Assembly: GCF_019977755.1 (NCBI RefSeq)
Contig: NZ_AP025144.1
Coordinates: 310,001-374,000 of the forward strand
DNA from: Vibrio penaeicida
GTDB lineage: Bacteria; Pseudomonadota; Gammaproteobacteria; Enterobacterales; Vibrionaceae
DNA: 64,000 nucleotides
Reading direction: 5' to 3'
Made by a program: the position numbers and the translations under genes. Shown here in pieces: positions 8,476-17,685 of the stretch. The notes beneath the pieces were generated by a model. It searched no databases and was not told where the DNA came from. It saw only the letters and a list, made by a program, of their open reading frames with translations. Position 1 is the first letter of the stretch; every line of letters begins with the position of its first letter.

Positions 8476-9787
8476 TGATCACCTCGACCAAATCAGAAGG
8501 AAGAATAAACGAAGGGTTAGAAAACCCATTACGACGAACAATGCTTTGACGCATCTCGGTGTTACCTGTTTCTTGCCATGCCACCAAAGACACAGGCACC
8601 GTGCTTATCGGCTTGTAGATACTTAACTGAGGCAATAACTCAGCACGAGATCGAGTGTCTTCTAACACAGCCTGGCGTAGCACACGCAGCTGACGCCACA
8701 CGCTAGAATCGCCAACCTCAACCGCATCAGCAGAAAGGGCAGCAAGCTCATCAGCAATGCCGTAACCAATCTGCTTTAAGCGCTGACCTGTCATAACGGT
8801 ATTACGCTCAACACCTGAAAGGCTTTCAACCACGTCCACCTGGTCGTTAAGTTCAAAGCTAACATTGGCATTACCCATTGCAGCAGCTTTTGATACAGAC
8901 GATGAATTTAAAATTAGGCGCTTATAGGCATTCGCATTGTCAAGAATGGCTTGCTGCTTGGCAGGGTTCGCCACCATAGACACTGAACTAGCAAAGCCAT
9001 TGGCACTATCGATGTTACGACTTAAACCACCTGTAACAGCCAGTTCAGCTCGCATACCATCCCAACGGTTCTGCACGTTCTGATAAACATCGAGGGCGCG
9101 AATAGGGTCAGTCACCACGCCTTTCACATCTTCCATTAGCCCCATAGTTTCACGCGCTAACTCACCAGGGTAGGCTAGCAGGTTGCCAATAGAATCTTTG
9201 GCGCGCATAAGGCGATCAGTCCATTCACGCAACTCACTAGGCAGTGATGGTAAGCCTCGAGTAAATTCATCTAAGTCATCTAAGAACTGGTCAACCATAT
9301 CGCCTACACCTTCTGTGGCTGTTTCATCGAAGTCCTCTTCAAAAGCCGCGTTCGCCGCGTCTTGTGACTTTTCAGATTCGGCTTTTACTTGATTGACGGT
9401 ATCGCTTTTAGCGTTAGGGAATAGGTTTTCACCCACTTCGAAAACTTCAAAGCTAAAGGTCGCTAAGCCATCCGTTTTATTGACTAACTTAAAGCTACCC
9501 TTGCCAACTTGAACCTTACGAATACCAAACCAAGGGTGAATCATTTCACAAGGCCCTGGTGCGTTAAGCGCTTCAATGATTTGTTTTAGCTTTTCAAAAT
9601 AGCCATCACCTACCGTGCGGCCATTAATCATTTCTTGCTGAAGTACTTTACCGTTGTCTTCGGTATAGCCTTGTTCACGCTTAGGGTAAGCATGAGGAAT
9701 AGCACGGCGACCAAAGTCACCACTTGCATCATCTAGGAAAAATTCAACACCACGAATAGAGGCGGTTAAACGATCTTCAAATGCCAT
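8468..9787 (-). CDS. DNA circularisation / baseplate protein N, Mu gp43
   Basis: The protein has 439 residues. The first ~90 residues match the DNA_circ_N family, with the telltale GVEFFLDDASGDFGRRAIPHAYPKRE and a GDGYFEKLKQIIEALNAPGPCEMIHPWFG region. In Mu, gpN binds DNA ends in older literature but is structurally part of the tail hub. The rest is alpha-helical with many Ala/Asn. It sits between tape measure and hub gene, as in Mu. Confidence 0.88.
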   Translation of the reverse strand: MAFEDRLTASIRGVEFFLDDASGDFGRRAIPHAYPKREQGYTEDNGKVLQQEMINGRTVGDGYFEKLKQIIEALNAPGPCEMIHPWFGIRKVQVGKGSFKLVNKTDGLATFSFEVFEVGENLFPNAKSDTVNQVKAESEKSQDAANAAFEEDFDETATEGVGDMVDQFLDDLDEFTRGLPSLPSELREWTDRLMRAKDSIGNLLAYPGELARETMGLMEDVKGVVTDPIRALDVYQNVQNRWDGMRAELAVTGGLSRNIDSANGFASSVSMVANPAKQQAILDNANAYKRLILNSSSVSKAAAMGNANVSFELNDQVDVVESLSGVERNTVMTGQRLKQIGYGIADELAALSADAVEVGDSSVWRQLRVLRQAVLEDTRSRAELLPQLSIYKPISTVPVSLVAWQETGNTEMRQSIVRRNGFSNPSFILPSDLVEVINE

Positions 9788-9798
9788 TTAAAGCCCCT

Positions 9799-11598
9799 TT
9801 AATTTGTACCCGTATCTGGGTCGATTTGAATAGTTGGTGAAGAGGAAGTGGCGGTTACTTTTGGTTTGTCGCCTGACAAATCAACTTTTACATTCACTTG
9901 CCCACCGATAGGATAGTTAGATTGACTGCTAGGTTGAGCGTAATTACCAGTCAGGTATGAAGAAGGCTCAACGGGTGAACGCTCATAGCTCTTAGGATCA
10001 ACTCCGTAATACTGAACAGCTTGTTGTTGAGCCTCTTTATCCCCAAGGTAGGCTTTTAACTTAGTGGTAAACTTCCTATCCGCATTTCGGTAACCATCAA
10101 ACATTGAGTCTAATGTCGTGTCGATAATACTTGCCCCTAGGCTACTTGCCTCATAGGCGACATAAGCCGGAACCGCCATTTTAGCCGCAGCCACCGCAGC
10201 CCCTGCTTTGACCCCAGACCTACCTCTTGAAGGATTTGAAGTGCTAGAGCCACCTCCAGCCCCCGCCATACCACCAGCTGGCATGTTTACCACAAAGACA
10301 GGCATAGCGCCTAAGTCTTGAAACCCACCTTTGCCGCCTGCACCAGGAACGCCACCTTTACCAAATACGGTCTTAACCGAGGCGGCAATGTCTAATCCCT
10401 TTTTAGCCGCAACCAAACCACCGACAACCCATAATGCAGTTTCACCCCACTTCAACCAGTTTTGAATGGTGTCGTCATCAACGCTGTTGATGGCATCCGC
10501 AAGCTCTTGAATGGGTTCAGCCAGTCTTTGGTTGGCGAATTTATTGAATGAGTTATTCAGAGAGGTCATTGCGCTGTTTAATGTGGCGGCGTTCTTAGCA
10601 GCCGCTTCTTGAGTGGCACCTAACTCACCAGTGCCAGATGTCATTTGTTTAAGAAGATCTTTGTTCTCTTGAGAATAAATTGAAGACAGACCTTGTAATG
10701 AAGTCTGGTCGAATACATCGCCTAACTTTAACGGGTCATTCTTTGCGGCATCTAACACTTCAAGTAGCAGCTCCACTGGCTCTCTTAGTTCTCTGGTGCC
10801 TTCTTTAAATACAGCGATTCCTTGCTTATCTAAGAACTCCACTTTCTTTTTGTCTGAGAAAGTGGCAAACACGGCTTGAATAGACGTTAGCGATTCGTTG
10901 GCGTTACCTTTTGCCTTTGCAAACAACTGAACAAGGGCAGACATTTGTGTAATAGCTTCAGGTCCTTTGGCTTGGTAGGTTGCAAAAAGCTGCTCTGATA
11001 TCCCCGCTAAATCCTTAACGCTCACACTACCAATAGCGAACTGACCGTACAGTTCGTCAATGGTTTGCATGACCGCTTCTGAATCACGAATGCCTTTCTC
11101 TCGGAACTGAGCAAACAATGCACCTGTCGATTCAGCATCAGCGCCAAAGGCTTGCATGAAGACACCCATATTTTCCAAGTTGTCCATAACAAACTCAAGA
11201 TCACCTGTTTTACCAAGCAAGGTATCAACACCTGAAGCCAGAACGGTAGTGTCTATTCGAACATCTGATTGCGTTGAAAGGTCTTCTACCGACTTGGTTA
11301 ACACTGCAACCTGTTCGCTAGACAGCTTGGCGTTAGTACCAATACGAACCATCTGAGCATCAAATGCGGCAACGTTGCGCACGGTCGCGCCTGTCACCAG
11401 CGCGACTCCCAAACCCACGTATCGATTACCTAAAGCGTCGATACCCCGACCAGCGGCGGCGGTCGAGGTTTTAACCAGTGTCATGGCTTTTTGGTTTTTC
11501 TTGGCGAACTCACCCATCGAATTACCATACTGGCGCGCCTTCGCCGCGAGGTTGCCCGCAAGGTTTAAGACAATATCGGTTTCAAGCTTCTGTGCCAT
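9799..11598 (-). CDS. Tail tape measure protein, Mu gp42
   Basis: A 599-residue tape measure protein that sets tail length and may help DNA pass the membrane. The start is the ATG at 11598, inside the end of the frameshift extension of the preceding gene. The N-terminal ~350 residues hold the TMP domain (AAGRGIDALGNRYVGLG, then SSEQVAVLTKSVEDLST and TGALFAQFREKG). A hydrophobic stretch follows near 390 (WGETALWVVGGLVAAKKG), then glycine-rich loops and a second hydrophobic part near 470-490. Length is modest for a Mu-type tail (Mu's own is about 680). Confidence 0.9.
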   Translation of the reverse strand: MAQKLETDIVLNLAGNLAAKARQYGNSMGEFAKKNQKAMTLVKTSTAAAGRGIDALGNRYVGLGVALVTGATVRNVAAFDAQMVRIGTNAKLSSEQVAVLTKSVEDLSTQSDVRIDTTVLASGVDTLLGKTGDLEFVMDNLENMGVFMQAFGADAESTGALFAQFREKGIRDSEAVMQTIDELYGQFAIGSVSVKDLAGISEQLFATYQAKGPEAITQMSALVQLFAKAKGNANESLTSIQAVFATFSDKKKVEFLDKQGIAVFKEGTRELREPVELLLEVLDAAKNDPLKLGDVFDQTSLQGLSSIYSQENKDLLKQMTSGTGELGATQEAAAKNAATLNSAMTSLNNSFNKFANQRLAEPIQELADAINSVDDDTIQNWLKWGETALWVVGGLVAAKKGLDIAASVKTVFGKGGVPGAGGKGGFQDLGAMPVFVVNMPAGGMAGAGGGSSTSNPSRGRSGVKAGAAVAAAKMAVPAYVAYEASSLGASIIDTTLDSMFDGYRNADRKFTTKLKAYLGDKEAQQQAVQYYGVDPKSYERSPVEPSSYLTGNYAQPSSQSNYPIGGQVNVKVDLSGDKPKVTATSSSPTIQIDPDTGTN

Positions 11599-11734
11599 GG
11601 GTTAGGTCTCTTAGTTTTCGATAGGTTCTGAGCAATCGCCGCAAGGGCATAGTTGATGTGACGCTTAACGGAACTTTTGAACACATTGCCAATTGCAAGT
11701 TTTCGCAAATCTCCGGCAGCGCCTTAAGATCGCC
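11582..11734 (-). CDS. Frameshift extension of the tail assembly chaperone (-2 frame)
   Basis: A 50-codon open stretch in the -2 frame relative to the gp41 gene. It starts within the run GGGGGCGA (11730-11737) and ends with a TGA at 11584-11582, inside the first codons of the tape measure gene. The predicted peptide (GDLKALPEICENL ... RTYRKLRDLTHGTEA) is protein-like, while the -1 frame closes after 22 codons. It has no start codon of its own that would fit. The fusion would be about 162 residues. From memory, Mu uses a -2 shift at this very place. This corresponds to the G/GT chaperone pair of lambda. Confidence 0.75.
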   Translation of the reverse strand, partial: GDLKALPEICENLQLAMCSKVPLSVTSTMPLRRLLRTYRKLRDLTHGTEA

Positions 11735-12068
11735 CCCTGCTTTCAAGCTCCTTGGCAATCAGTTCATCGAGTTCGCTTGCCTTTTCTTGCAGCAATTTGA
11801 AATCGTCCTGGTGCAGTTTTCTTATCTCCTTGATTGAGATAGGTCCTTTCACACTGCCGATGTATTCCACCTGACGAACAAGAAGCTCTAATCCGTAAAG
11901 CACATCAGAGGTGTAAGACATAGCCACCCCGTCACTCACGATCACTTTCTCTGCCGCTAACTGCGCATCGATGTAATCACCCGAGCTTAACTCTCTTAGA
12001 CCAACTTCATGGTGGGCGACATCGCCCACCTTGAAACCATGATCCAGTCCAAAGGTCATGATAGCCAT
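11724..12068 (-). CDS. Tail assembly chaperone, Mu gp41
   Basis: A 114-residue acidic protein between tail tube and tape measure genes, the place of the tail chaperone that coats the tape measure during assembly. The sequence (TFGLDHGFKVGDVAHHEVGLREL near the start, GLELLVRQVEYIG in the middle) fits the Mu gp41 family. It ends ESRGRS, and the codons agg-ggg-cga contain the slip site that allows a -2 shift into a 50-residue extension. Overlaps the tube gene's stop codon by one base. Confidence 0.85.
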   Translation of the reverse strand: MAIMTFGLDHGFKVGDVAHHEVGLRELSSGDYIDAQLAAEKVIVSDGVAMSYTSDVLYGLELLVRQVEYIGSVKGPISIKEIRKLHQDDFKLLQEKASELDELIAKELESRGRS

Positions 12069-12421
12069 TACACGCGCTCCGCAGGGTTGCCTTCGAACGT
12101 GCCCGTGATGTCGCCAGAATCACTGAGCTGGAACGGCGCTTGCGGTGAGGCACCTGTAATCATGTAGTCCACCCCGTTGTCGCCTTCCCACGTTAGCGTG
12201 GCGTCGGTGATGTTATTGATGTCCACTACATCGACGTCTTCATCCGCCGCAATCACCACGGAAACCGTGGAAGGCGTGAACTCTTTCGACTTACCCCAAA
12301 TGCGGTTTGGACCCGCGTGAGAGGTATGGGTAAACCCACCTGGGTTCAAAGTCGAACCCTTCTTTGTTTTGAGTTGCTTGCTGTTGGCGCGAACAACGAC
12401 TTGACCAAGGATATGTCCCAT
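12068..12421 (-). CDS. Tail tube protein, Mu gp40 (M)
   Basis: A 117-residue major tail tube protein, stacked as the inner channel of the contractile tail. The family pattern is clear: GQVVVRANSKQLKTKKGSTLNPGG, a WGKSKEFTPSTVS turn and DATLTWEGDNGVDYMI. It follows the sheath gene by 15 bases. Confidence 0.92.
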   Translation of the reverse strand: MGHILGQVVVRANSKQLKTKKGSTLNPGGFTHTSHAGPNRIWGKSKEFTPSTVSVVIAADEDVDVVDINNITDATLTWEGDNGVDYMITGASPQAPFQLSDSGDITGTFEGNPAERV

Positions 12422-12436
12422 GGTGCGTACTCCCTA

Positions 12437-13915
12437 TTAAAGTTTGAACTGCATGAGTGCGGCGAAGATACGGAACTGATTCACGATGTCTGGCTTGAAC
12501 ACGCAGTTCAAACGGTTCTGGTCGCTGGTATCTCGATACACTTCTAATGTCTCTTTGAAGCCGTCGAAGTCTTCCATTAACCCCTTGGGCACCCAATCAT
12601 TATTGGCAAGCTCTAACACGGCATTGCGCATAATCTTGGGTGTCACCACTGGCTGACCAGGGTCAAGGCGATCAAGCACATCGTCACCGGCCAACTTATG
12701 GCGAGGGAATCGGTTGGTCACCATGGTTCGAAGTGAGTAACGCAAGTAACCCAATGTCGCTGGCGTCGTGATATCAAGATAGCTTGGGTCTGGGTCGCCA
12801 TAGGCGTTCTGGCGATACATCGACACTTCACGCTCAATCGCTACTTCATTGCCGGGCGTCACCATGTACGTTGCAATGCCATCATGCAGAAGCAGGTTAC
12901 GCTCTGTCATATCCCACTGAGCGGTTTTAGCCGGTGGCAATAAACTGGTCAGCACTAACGTTTGAAGAGGGCGAGCAGGGTCAATACCCAATGAATAAGA
13001 CGCTCGACCTGCGTAAGCGGCAGCAAATTCCCAAGGCGAGTTTGGCGAGCTGTTCGTACCCATACACGTAAACAAGAAGTCATTACGCGCAGAGCCAACC
13101 GCACCCGTCTCAGCAAAGGTGCCACGGAACGCAGTGTAAGCAATGCCTTCAATCATCTTGAGTGGACCCCAACGATTCACCAGCTCGTCACGTAGGTCAT
13201 TCATTGATTGGGTATCGTTAAACGGCATCACGATGTGGTTGTACCATTCGTTCGGAATAGCCGCGATAACCGCGCTCATGTCTGGCGTTCCTGCGCCGCC
13301 TGTCATGTCGGTAATCGCAATAGTCACACCACCAGGCAAGAACTCACCGTCGTAGTAGTTGTAGCGGATATCGATATCGTCGCCCGTCATACCCGTCCAT
13401 TTACACGTAAGCTCTACAATATCGGTAGACGCCGCTTTCAAAGCAGCAGTAACAGGTAGGTTGGTATCAGCGTTCACCTTAGCGATGATGGCCGTCGCAA
13501 TAGAATCGGCATCGTCTGTGTCTTTCACTGTTACCTGCACGCTAACGCCTGCAATCAATAACGCGATCACACCTGCTTTAACCGTGGTTGTGGTCACGGC
13601 AATCTCACCCTTAGCCGCACTTGCAGCCAAGTCAGCCACACCCAATGCATACACGTCTGTATATTCGTTGGTTTTGCGGAACTTCTTAAGCGTAAGAGAG
13701 AGCATGGAACCCTTGCCGTAAAGGTCGTCCATTTGGCTTTCACTTGTGGTAATGCGATTCAGCGTAAGTGCATCAGCAGTGCCGGTTGCCAACTGTTGAC
13801 CAAGGACTAATACTTTCTGAGCCAAAGCGGGTGTGCCTGAATTCGCTTCGCTGTTGTCGATCTCGATATAAACGAGCGGCACTCGAATATCGTTAGGAAT
13901 AGAGCCCAATGACAT
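12437..13915 (-). CDS. Tail sheath protein, Mu gp39 (L)
   Basis: A 492-residue contractile tail sheath protein. Start MSLGSIPNDIRVPLVYIEID is typical of Mu-type sheaths. Later marks include ALAQKVLVLGQ (27-37), MPFNDTQSMNDLRDELVNRWGP (~215), and the C-terminal part LDITTPATLGYLRYSLRTMVTNRFPRHKLAGDD, which forms the sheath-to-tube contact in relatives. Full length for the family. A 2-base gap separates it from the gp38 gene. Confidence 0.95.
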   Translation of the reverse strand: MSLGSIPNDIRVPLVYIEIDNSEANSGTPALAQKVLVLGQQLATGTADALTLNRITTSESQMDDLYGKGSMLSLTLKKFRKTNEYTDVYALGVADLAASAAKGEIAVTTTTVKAGVIALLIAGVSVQVTVKDTDDADSIATAIIAKVNADTNLPVTAALKAASTDIVELTCKWTGMTGDDIDIRYNYYDGEFLPGGVTIAITDMTGGAGTPDMSAVIAAIPNEWYNHIVMPFNDTQSMNDLRDELVNRWGPLKMIEGIAYTAFRGTFAETGAVGSARNDFLFTCMGTNSSPNSPWEFAAAYAGRASYSLGIDPARPLQTLVLTSLLPPAKTAQWDMTERNLLLHDGIATYMVTPGNEVAIEREVSMYRQNAYGDPDPSYLDITTPATLGYLRYSLRTMVTNRFPRHKLAGDDVLDRLDPGQPVVTPKIMRNAVLELANNDWVPKGLMEDFDGFKETLEVYRDTSDQNRLNCVFKPDIVNQFRIFAALMQFKL

Positions 13916-13917
13916 GC

Positions 13918-14127
13918 TTATTCTCCTTTAATGGCTTGCTTAGCCGATGCGTTAGTGGATTTCGTTTTAGCCGGTGCGTCAGCAGTCGCGTTCACTTCAA
14001 CCACATCACCATCTGCAATGCGTCGCAGCCAATATGAATTTCGTTTAACCTTTTCGCCTTCATCTGAAAGGAAGCCCCCTTCAGGGTTACGAACGGGAAT
14101 GTCTTTATTGTTCGGTTTTAAAATCAT
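13918..14127 (-). CDS. Small head-tail protein, DUF2635 (Mu gp38)
   Basis: The protein has 69 residues. The first 40 residues match DUF2635: an NKDIPVRNPEGGFL segment, a short linker and SYWLRRIADGDVVEV. It always sits directly before the sheath gene in Mu-like phages; its role is not known, and the C-terminal 25 residues (Ala, Thr, Lys rich) look unstructured. Confidence 0.88.
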   Translation of the reverse strand: MILKPNNKDIPVRNPEGGFLSDEGEKVKRNSYWLRRIADGDVVEVNATADAPAKTKSTNASAKQAIKGE

Positions 14128-14142
14128 CGTTATGCCCTTGCT

Positions 14143-14733
14143 TTATTGAGGCAGCTTCACTTCACCATCAATGGTGGGTGCGCCATCTGCGATTTCACCT
14201 TTCAAGCCAAAGGTAATGAAGTCATCTAACGTACTGAGATCAATCTCTTCATCTAAGTACCATTGCTGCGACCAAGTGACAGACCAGATAGCAATACCAA
14301 GCTTGTCAATTTCACCGCTGTATAAATTGTCACTGCGTACGTTTTCAACGCGACCATAGGATGTTGGTAGTGCGCTTCTATCCACCAGTTCACGCACCAA
14401 CTTTCCAGCGACCACTTCAGCACGTAGGTCTTTTTCGTAACCAAACTGGTCAGTGGTAAACACATAGGCCACAAGGTTTACGTGACCAATTAAGCGATTA
14501 CCCACGGTTTCATATTGCGGAACACGCAGGGCAGCAATGCGAACACCACCATCACGGTTAGCCATCCAACGCTTAATATCATCCGCTTTATCAAAGCGCC
14601 CAATGTGGCGCTCAACGGTTTGGATCTTTTCTATTTCACGTACACCACCTTCAAGCTTTGGCTTAAGGTACTGAACGATTTCATTCACCGCCCAAACGGT
14701 CGAACCACTGGTGGTAAAGTCGGGTCTAGACAT
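14143..14733 (-). CDS. Neck/tail completion protein, Mu gp37 (DUF1834)
   Basis: A 196-residue protein at the place of Mu J/gp37. Seen: VNEIVQYLKPKL near the N-terminus, YVFTTDQFGYE in the middle and RVENVRSDNLYSGEIDKLGIAIWSVTWSQ, all typical of the DUF1834 family thought to act at the tail terminator or neck. It overlaps gpG by 8 bases. Confidence 0.85.
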   Translation of the reverse strand: MSRPDFTTSGSTVWAVNEIVQYLKPKLEGGVREIEKIQTVERHIGRFDKADDIKRWMANRDGGVRIAALRVPQYETVGNRLIGHVNLVAYVFTTDQFGYEKDLRAEVVAGKLVRELVDRSALPTSYGRVENVRSDNLYSGEIDKLGIAIWSVTWSQQWYLDEEIDLSTLDDFITFGLKGEIADGAPTIDGEVKLPQ

Positions 14734-15271
14734 TCATTAACTCCTTCCAGAAGTCACCGATAACCGCATACACTTCAGATTGGTTGTCGGTACTTAGCCC
14801 TAAGTATTCGCGCTGTGGAATGTTCATCATGCGAGTGAATGCCCCTACAGACTGATAGACCGGAAACGCCAACGCTTTACCAAAGGCTTGTGTGATAAGG
14901 CGCGTATGAGCAGAGACTTGAACCGGACCAGAAAAGCCATCTTGATGAACGCCAGCGTAAGCCAATGGCGATCCAATTCGAACTTGGTTGCGTTGCACCT
15001 GGTACTGGATGGAGTCCAACAAGTCTCCATCGGCTTGCAACAGAGATTGGTTTCCATGTCGAGTCTTCGCATAACTGCTAGACCAATCATCCCAACGCTG
15101 ACCATCAGGTGACGTTTTCTCATCGGCGATTCTTCTTCTGGTTTGGCTCTCTACAATTCCACCTAACGAATCAAGCAATTCAACTTTGTGCTTTGGGTCG
15201 CTTAGGGTTTCAAGCAGCTGTTGATAGCGCTCAAGCTCTTGCGTTCCCGTTACTTGAACACCAATCGACAT
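14726..15271 (-). CDS. Phage virion morphogenesis protein G
   Basis: A 181-residue member of the gpG / phage virion morphogenesis family, needed for tail or head-tail assembly in Mu. Seen: ETLSDPKHKVELLDSLGGIVESQTRRRI, then SPDGQRWDDWSSSYAKTR, the family core, and GVHQDGFSG. In Mu the G gene stands next to F, before the protease; here it is between the gp36 and gp37 equivalents, so the gene has moved relative to Mu. Confidence 0.87.
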   Translation of the reverse strand: MSIGVQVTGTQELERYQQLLETLSDPKHKVELLDSLGGIVESQTRRRIADEKTSPDGQRWDDWSSSYAKTRHGNQSLLQADGDLLDSIQYQVQRNQVRIGSPLAYAGVHQDGFSGPVQVSAHTRLITQAFGKALAFPVYQSVGAFTRMMNIPQREYLGLSTDNQSEVYAVIGDFWKELMNV

Positions 15272-15705
15272 TACAAGACGCCTCTCAAACTTTTGCGGGT
15301 GAACTGGCGCTCGTTCTCTTGGATCAGTTCAACCTTGCCCACACTGCTTTCGGTTGGCGTTTCAATGGTTGGCAAGCCGAGTTCGCGCTTGCCATTGGCA
15401 ATTTCACGCAGGGTTTCAAGCTGCATCTTGTAGCGCTCTTCTAGTAGGTTCGTGGCTTGTTGGTCACGGTCGGCTAACCAGTAGAACGCAATAGTGATGG
15501 CAACCTTATTCAACATGCCTGGCACAGTCGGGAGTGGCAGAACATAACGACGACCTAAGAAAGAGTTAATCTCTTCATCGGCTTGGTCTAATGCCTGGTT
15601 AATCCAAACATCGTTGAGCTCGCCTGTGGCGCGGTCCACCGCAACGTTCCACAGCATCTGCTCATCACGATCAAGTAGGTCTTGCTTGGTTGCGTAAGTT
15701 GCCAT
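15271..15705 (-). CDS. Head completion protein, Mu gp36 (DUF1320)
   Basis: A 144-residue protein with the DUF1320 pattern: YATKQDLLDRDEQMLWNVA at the start, NQALDQADEEINSFLGRRYVLPLP and IAFYWLADRD. Members are connectors between portal and tail. The gene ends on the base where gpG begins. Confidence 0.9.
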   Translation of the reverse strand: MATYATKQDLLDRDEQMLWNVAVDRATGELNDVWINQALDQADEEINSFLGRRYVLPLPTVPGMLNKVAITIAFYWLADRDQQATNLLEERYKMQLETLREIANGKRELGLPTIETPTESSVGKVELIQENERQFTRKSLRGVL

Positions 15706-15729
15706 CGTATTTACTACCTTTTAAAAACG

Positions 15730-16206
15730 TTATTGCTGCATGTCTTGAAGATCGAGTACGTCTTCAGGCTCAACCACTTCGACCGTCAGGTTCGGCTCGT
15801 CGTGTACTCGCTTCGCCTTTTCAGGAGAGAGGAACACCACGTACTCTGGCTCATAATTCGGCGCAGAAACTCGGTCAGACGCATCCGGCTCTTTGTCCAC
15901 CACAAGCACCAGCTTTTCTTGGAGACGATGGAACTGAACGCCTGAGCGCCAAAACCCCGCATCTGATTTAGCGCATACTTTGAAAGCGCCAAGAATACAG
16001 ACAGCACCAACGCCATCCCCAGAGCCATCCCCAGAGCCCACCCCATCACCTTTCTTTTCCACCAATTGTTCAATTTGATTACCTTTTTTTTCGGTTTCTA
16101 CCTTAGCCTTTGCTAATGCTTCCTGTTCGGCTTTCTCTTTAGTGGTGGCGGTATTTCCTTCCACTTTTCCAGCCTTTCTAGTTGTTGGTTTTTTAGTTCC
16201 ACTCAC
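15730..16206 (-). CDS. Mu gp35-like (HI1506-type) protein with GTG start
   Basis: A 158-residue protein between the major head gene and gp36, the place of Mu gp35 / HI1506-like proteins of unknown role. I place the start at a GTG (16206) because AAAGGAG stands just before it; the upstream ATG at 16254 has no binding site. It starts with a Lys/Thr/Ala-rich tail, has a Gly-Asp-Gly-Ser repeat (GDGVGSGDGSGDGVG) near 50-65, and then a folded C-terminal part (AGFWRSGVQFHRL, VVFLSPEKAKRV). A head decoration role is possible but not shown. Confidence 0.7.
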   Translation of the reverse strand: MSGTKKPTTRKAGKVEGNTATTKEKAEQEALAKAKVETEKKGNQIEQLVEKKGDGVGSGDGSGDGVGAVCILGAFKVCAKSDAGFWRSGVQFHRLQEKLVLVVDKEPDASDRVSAPNYEPEYVVFLSPEKAKRVHDEPNLTVEVVEPEDVLDLQDMQQ

Positions 16207-16267
16207 TGCGAACTCCTTTAAACGAAGTTTGAATGGCGGTATGACTACCGCCAATCTGTTTTATGGG

Positions 16268-17164
16268 TTAGGCGATGAAGGGAGACACGATCACTTCTAC
16301 ATCTTGGTAATACACATTGGTATCACCGCCTTCAATCAGCATTCGCTCAATCAGCTTCTTCGCTGCCGCTCGGTTTGCATAGCCAACCACAAGCGTGGTA
16401 GGGCGAACGCCAAGAGGCACACCATCGGCACGTTTCATTCCGCCAAGCAATTTCACCGCCGCTTCATAGTTCGCTTCCGTCAGCGCCGCTTTAGAGCCAA
16501 TGGCTAACTGAGGGAAAGAGAAGCCCACTTCACAACGCCCATCTGTACCCGCTGCAAACTTGTTGTTGAACCAGGTGTATTCTTCGGTCGGGTTCATGTT
16601 TTTAAACGTGAACGGACGACGGTTCTGATACACGATAGGTTTCAGTGTTTGTGAGTTATCAAGTAAGAACCAAGGCGAACCTGTATCGGTTGCAGGATCG
16701 CCCACCACGTTCGAGAACGTTGAAGCAGGTGTGGTATCTAATGGGTGGTCGGTATCAAAGTAGTTCTGCCCGTCATAACAAAGCGTGTTAAAGCCTGCCG
16801 CCAGTAATGGGTAGGAAAGCTTGTCTGGGAACATGGTGACCTGATCACCAAAACGCTCTGCCAATACGGAGTACTGACCGATTTGGTCATCTTCAACATT
16901 TTCACGGCTGATAGAGATGGAGCTTTCAAACGTCTTGTTGGTAATGGCGTAACCATGCTTACCCACATCAGCCAGCTGGCGGTCACCCACCCACTCTTTA
17001 ATCTCTGGCAGGTCTTTCAACCACCCGTAGAAGTTAGAAGCACCAGAAGAGGGCACTTCAGTCGCAATCTTGTCCCATTGTGGGTTTGCTCGTGAAACCC
17101 CTTTCACGAACGAGGCGTTCATTGATACAAACAACGCTTCAATAATTTGAGCTTCAGTCGCCAT
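16268..17164 (-). CDS. Major head protein, Mu gp34 (T)
   Basis: A 298-residue major capsid protein of the Mu T family (HK97 fold). Seen: FNASFVKGV equivalent at 11-20, SSGASNFYGWLKDLPEIKEW, SISRENVEDDQIGQYS, and the C-terminal RPTTLVVGYANRAAAKKLIERML. Length matches Mu T (about 300). It follows the protease/scaffold gene with a 2-base gap. Confidence 0.95.
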   Translation of the reverse strand: MATEAQIIEALFVSMNASFVKGVSRANPQWDKIATEVPSSGASNFYGWLKDLPEIKEWVGDRQLADVGKHGYAITNKTFESSISISRENVEDDQIGQYSVLAERFGDQVTMFPDKLSYPLLAAGFNTLCYDGQNYFDTDHPLDTTPASTFSNVVGDPATDTGSPWFLLDNSQTLKPIVYQNRRPFTFKNMNPTEEYTWFNNKFAAGTDGRCEVGFSFPQLAIGSKAALTEANYEAAVKLLGGMKRADGVPLGVRPTTLVVGYANRAAAKKLIERMLIEGGDTNVYYQDVEVIVSPFIA

Positions 17165-17166
17165 GA

Positions 17167-17685
17167 TTACGCGTCCTTATTCAGTTCTTGGTTAGACGCG
17201 ATAGAGTGCTTTGATGCTAGGAACTCTTTTTCGGTCAAATTCATCTTGCGACACATCGCAAGCTCGTCTTTATCTAACTGGCTTCCACCTTCAACTTTTG
17301 GCTTCGCTACCTGAGCGTTGGTGGCAATGGATGGGGCCGTCTTTACAAACGCTTCGAACTGCTCAACACCGCCTTCAGCGCGACACATACCAACGAACAT
17401 GTCTTTGTTCGCAGGCGCAATCTTGCCTTCATCAATCGCCGCCTGAACCAAGCCATCGACTTTCTGATCGTCAATCTCTTTCAACTTAGCTTCAGCCGTG
17501 GTGGCGCGGTTAAGTGCAACCGTGTGCGTTTCAATTGGGATGAACTTAGTTAAGTCCGGAGTGGTGGCACGGTTTAGCGCAATGTCTTTCTCAGACTTGA
17601 GTGAATTAATTGCGACAACACCTTGCTCTTCGGTCGCGTCTTCGGCTAAGCCAAGCGCGGCTGCAATCAGCTGTGGAAGCTTCAT
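17167..17685 (-). CDS. Internal scaffold protein, Mu Z equivalent
   Basis: In-frame internal start inside the protease gene. The ATG at 17685 follows AGAGGAAACCGAC, a strong ribosome-binding site, and would give a 172-residue protein beginning MKLPQLIAAALGLAED. In Mu the scaffold Z is made from the same place in gene I. The protein is Ala, Lys and Glu rich and twice contains the pair IALNRATT / VALNRATT, probably a small internal repeat. Confidence 0.7.
   Translation of the reverse strand: MKLPQLIAAALGLAEDATEEQGVVAINSLKSEKDIALNRATTPDLTKFIPIETHTVALNRATTAEAKLKEIDDQKVDGLVQAAIDEGKIAPANKDMFVGMCRAEGGVEQFEAFVKTAPSIATNAQVAKPKVEGGSQLDKDELAMCRKMNLTEKEFLASKHSIASNQELNKDA

Noticed and set aside
11650..11737. 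-1 frameshift in the tail chaperone
   Set aside because: The -1 frame stops after 22 codons, far from the tape measure start. The -2 frame reaches it.
16206..16254. Longer ATG start for the gp35-like protein
   Set aside because: No ribosome-binding site precedes the ATG, whereas AAAGGAG stands before the GTG at 16206.
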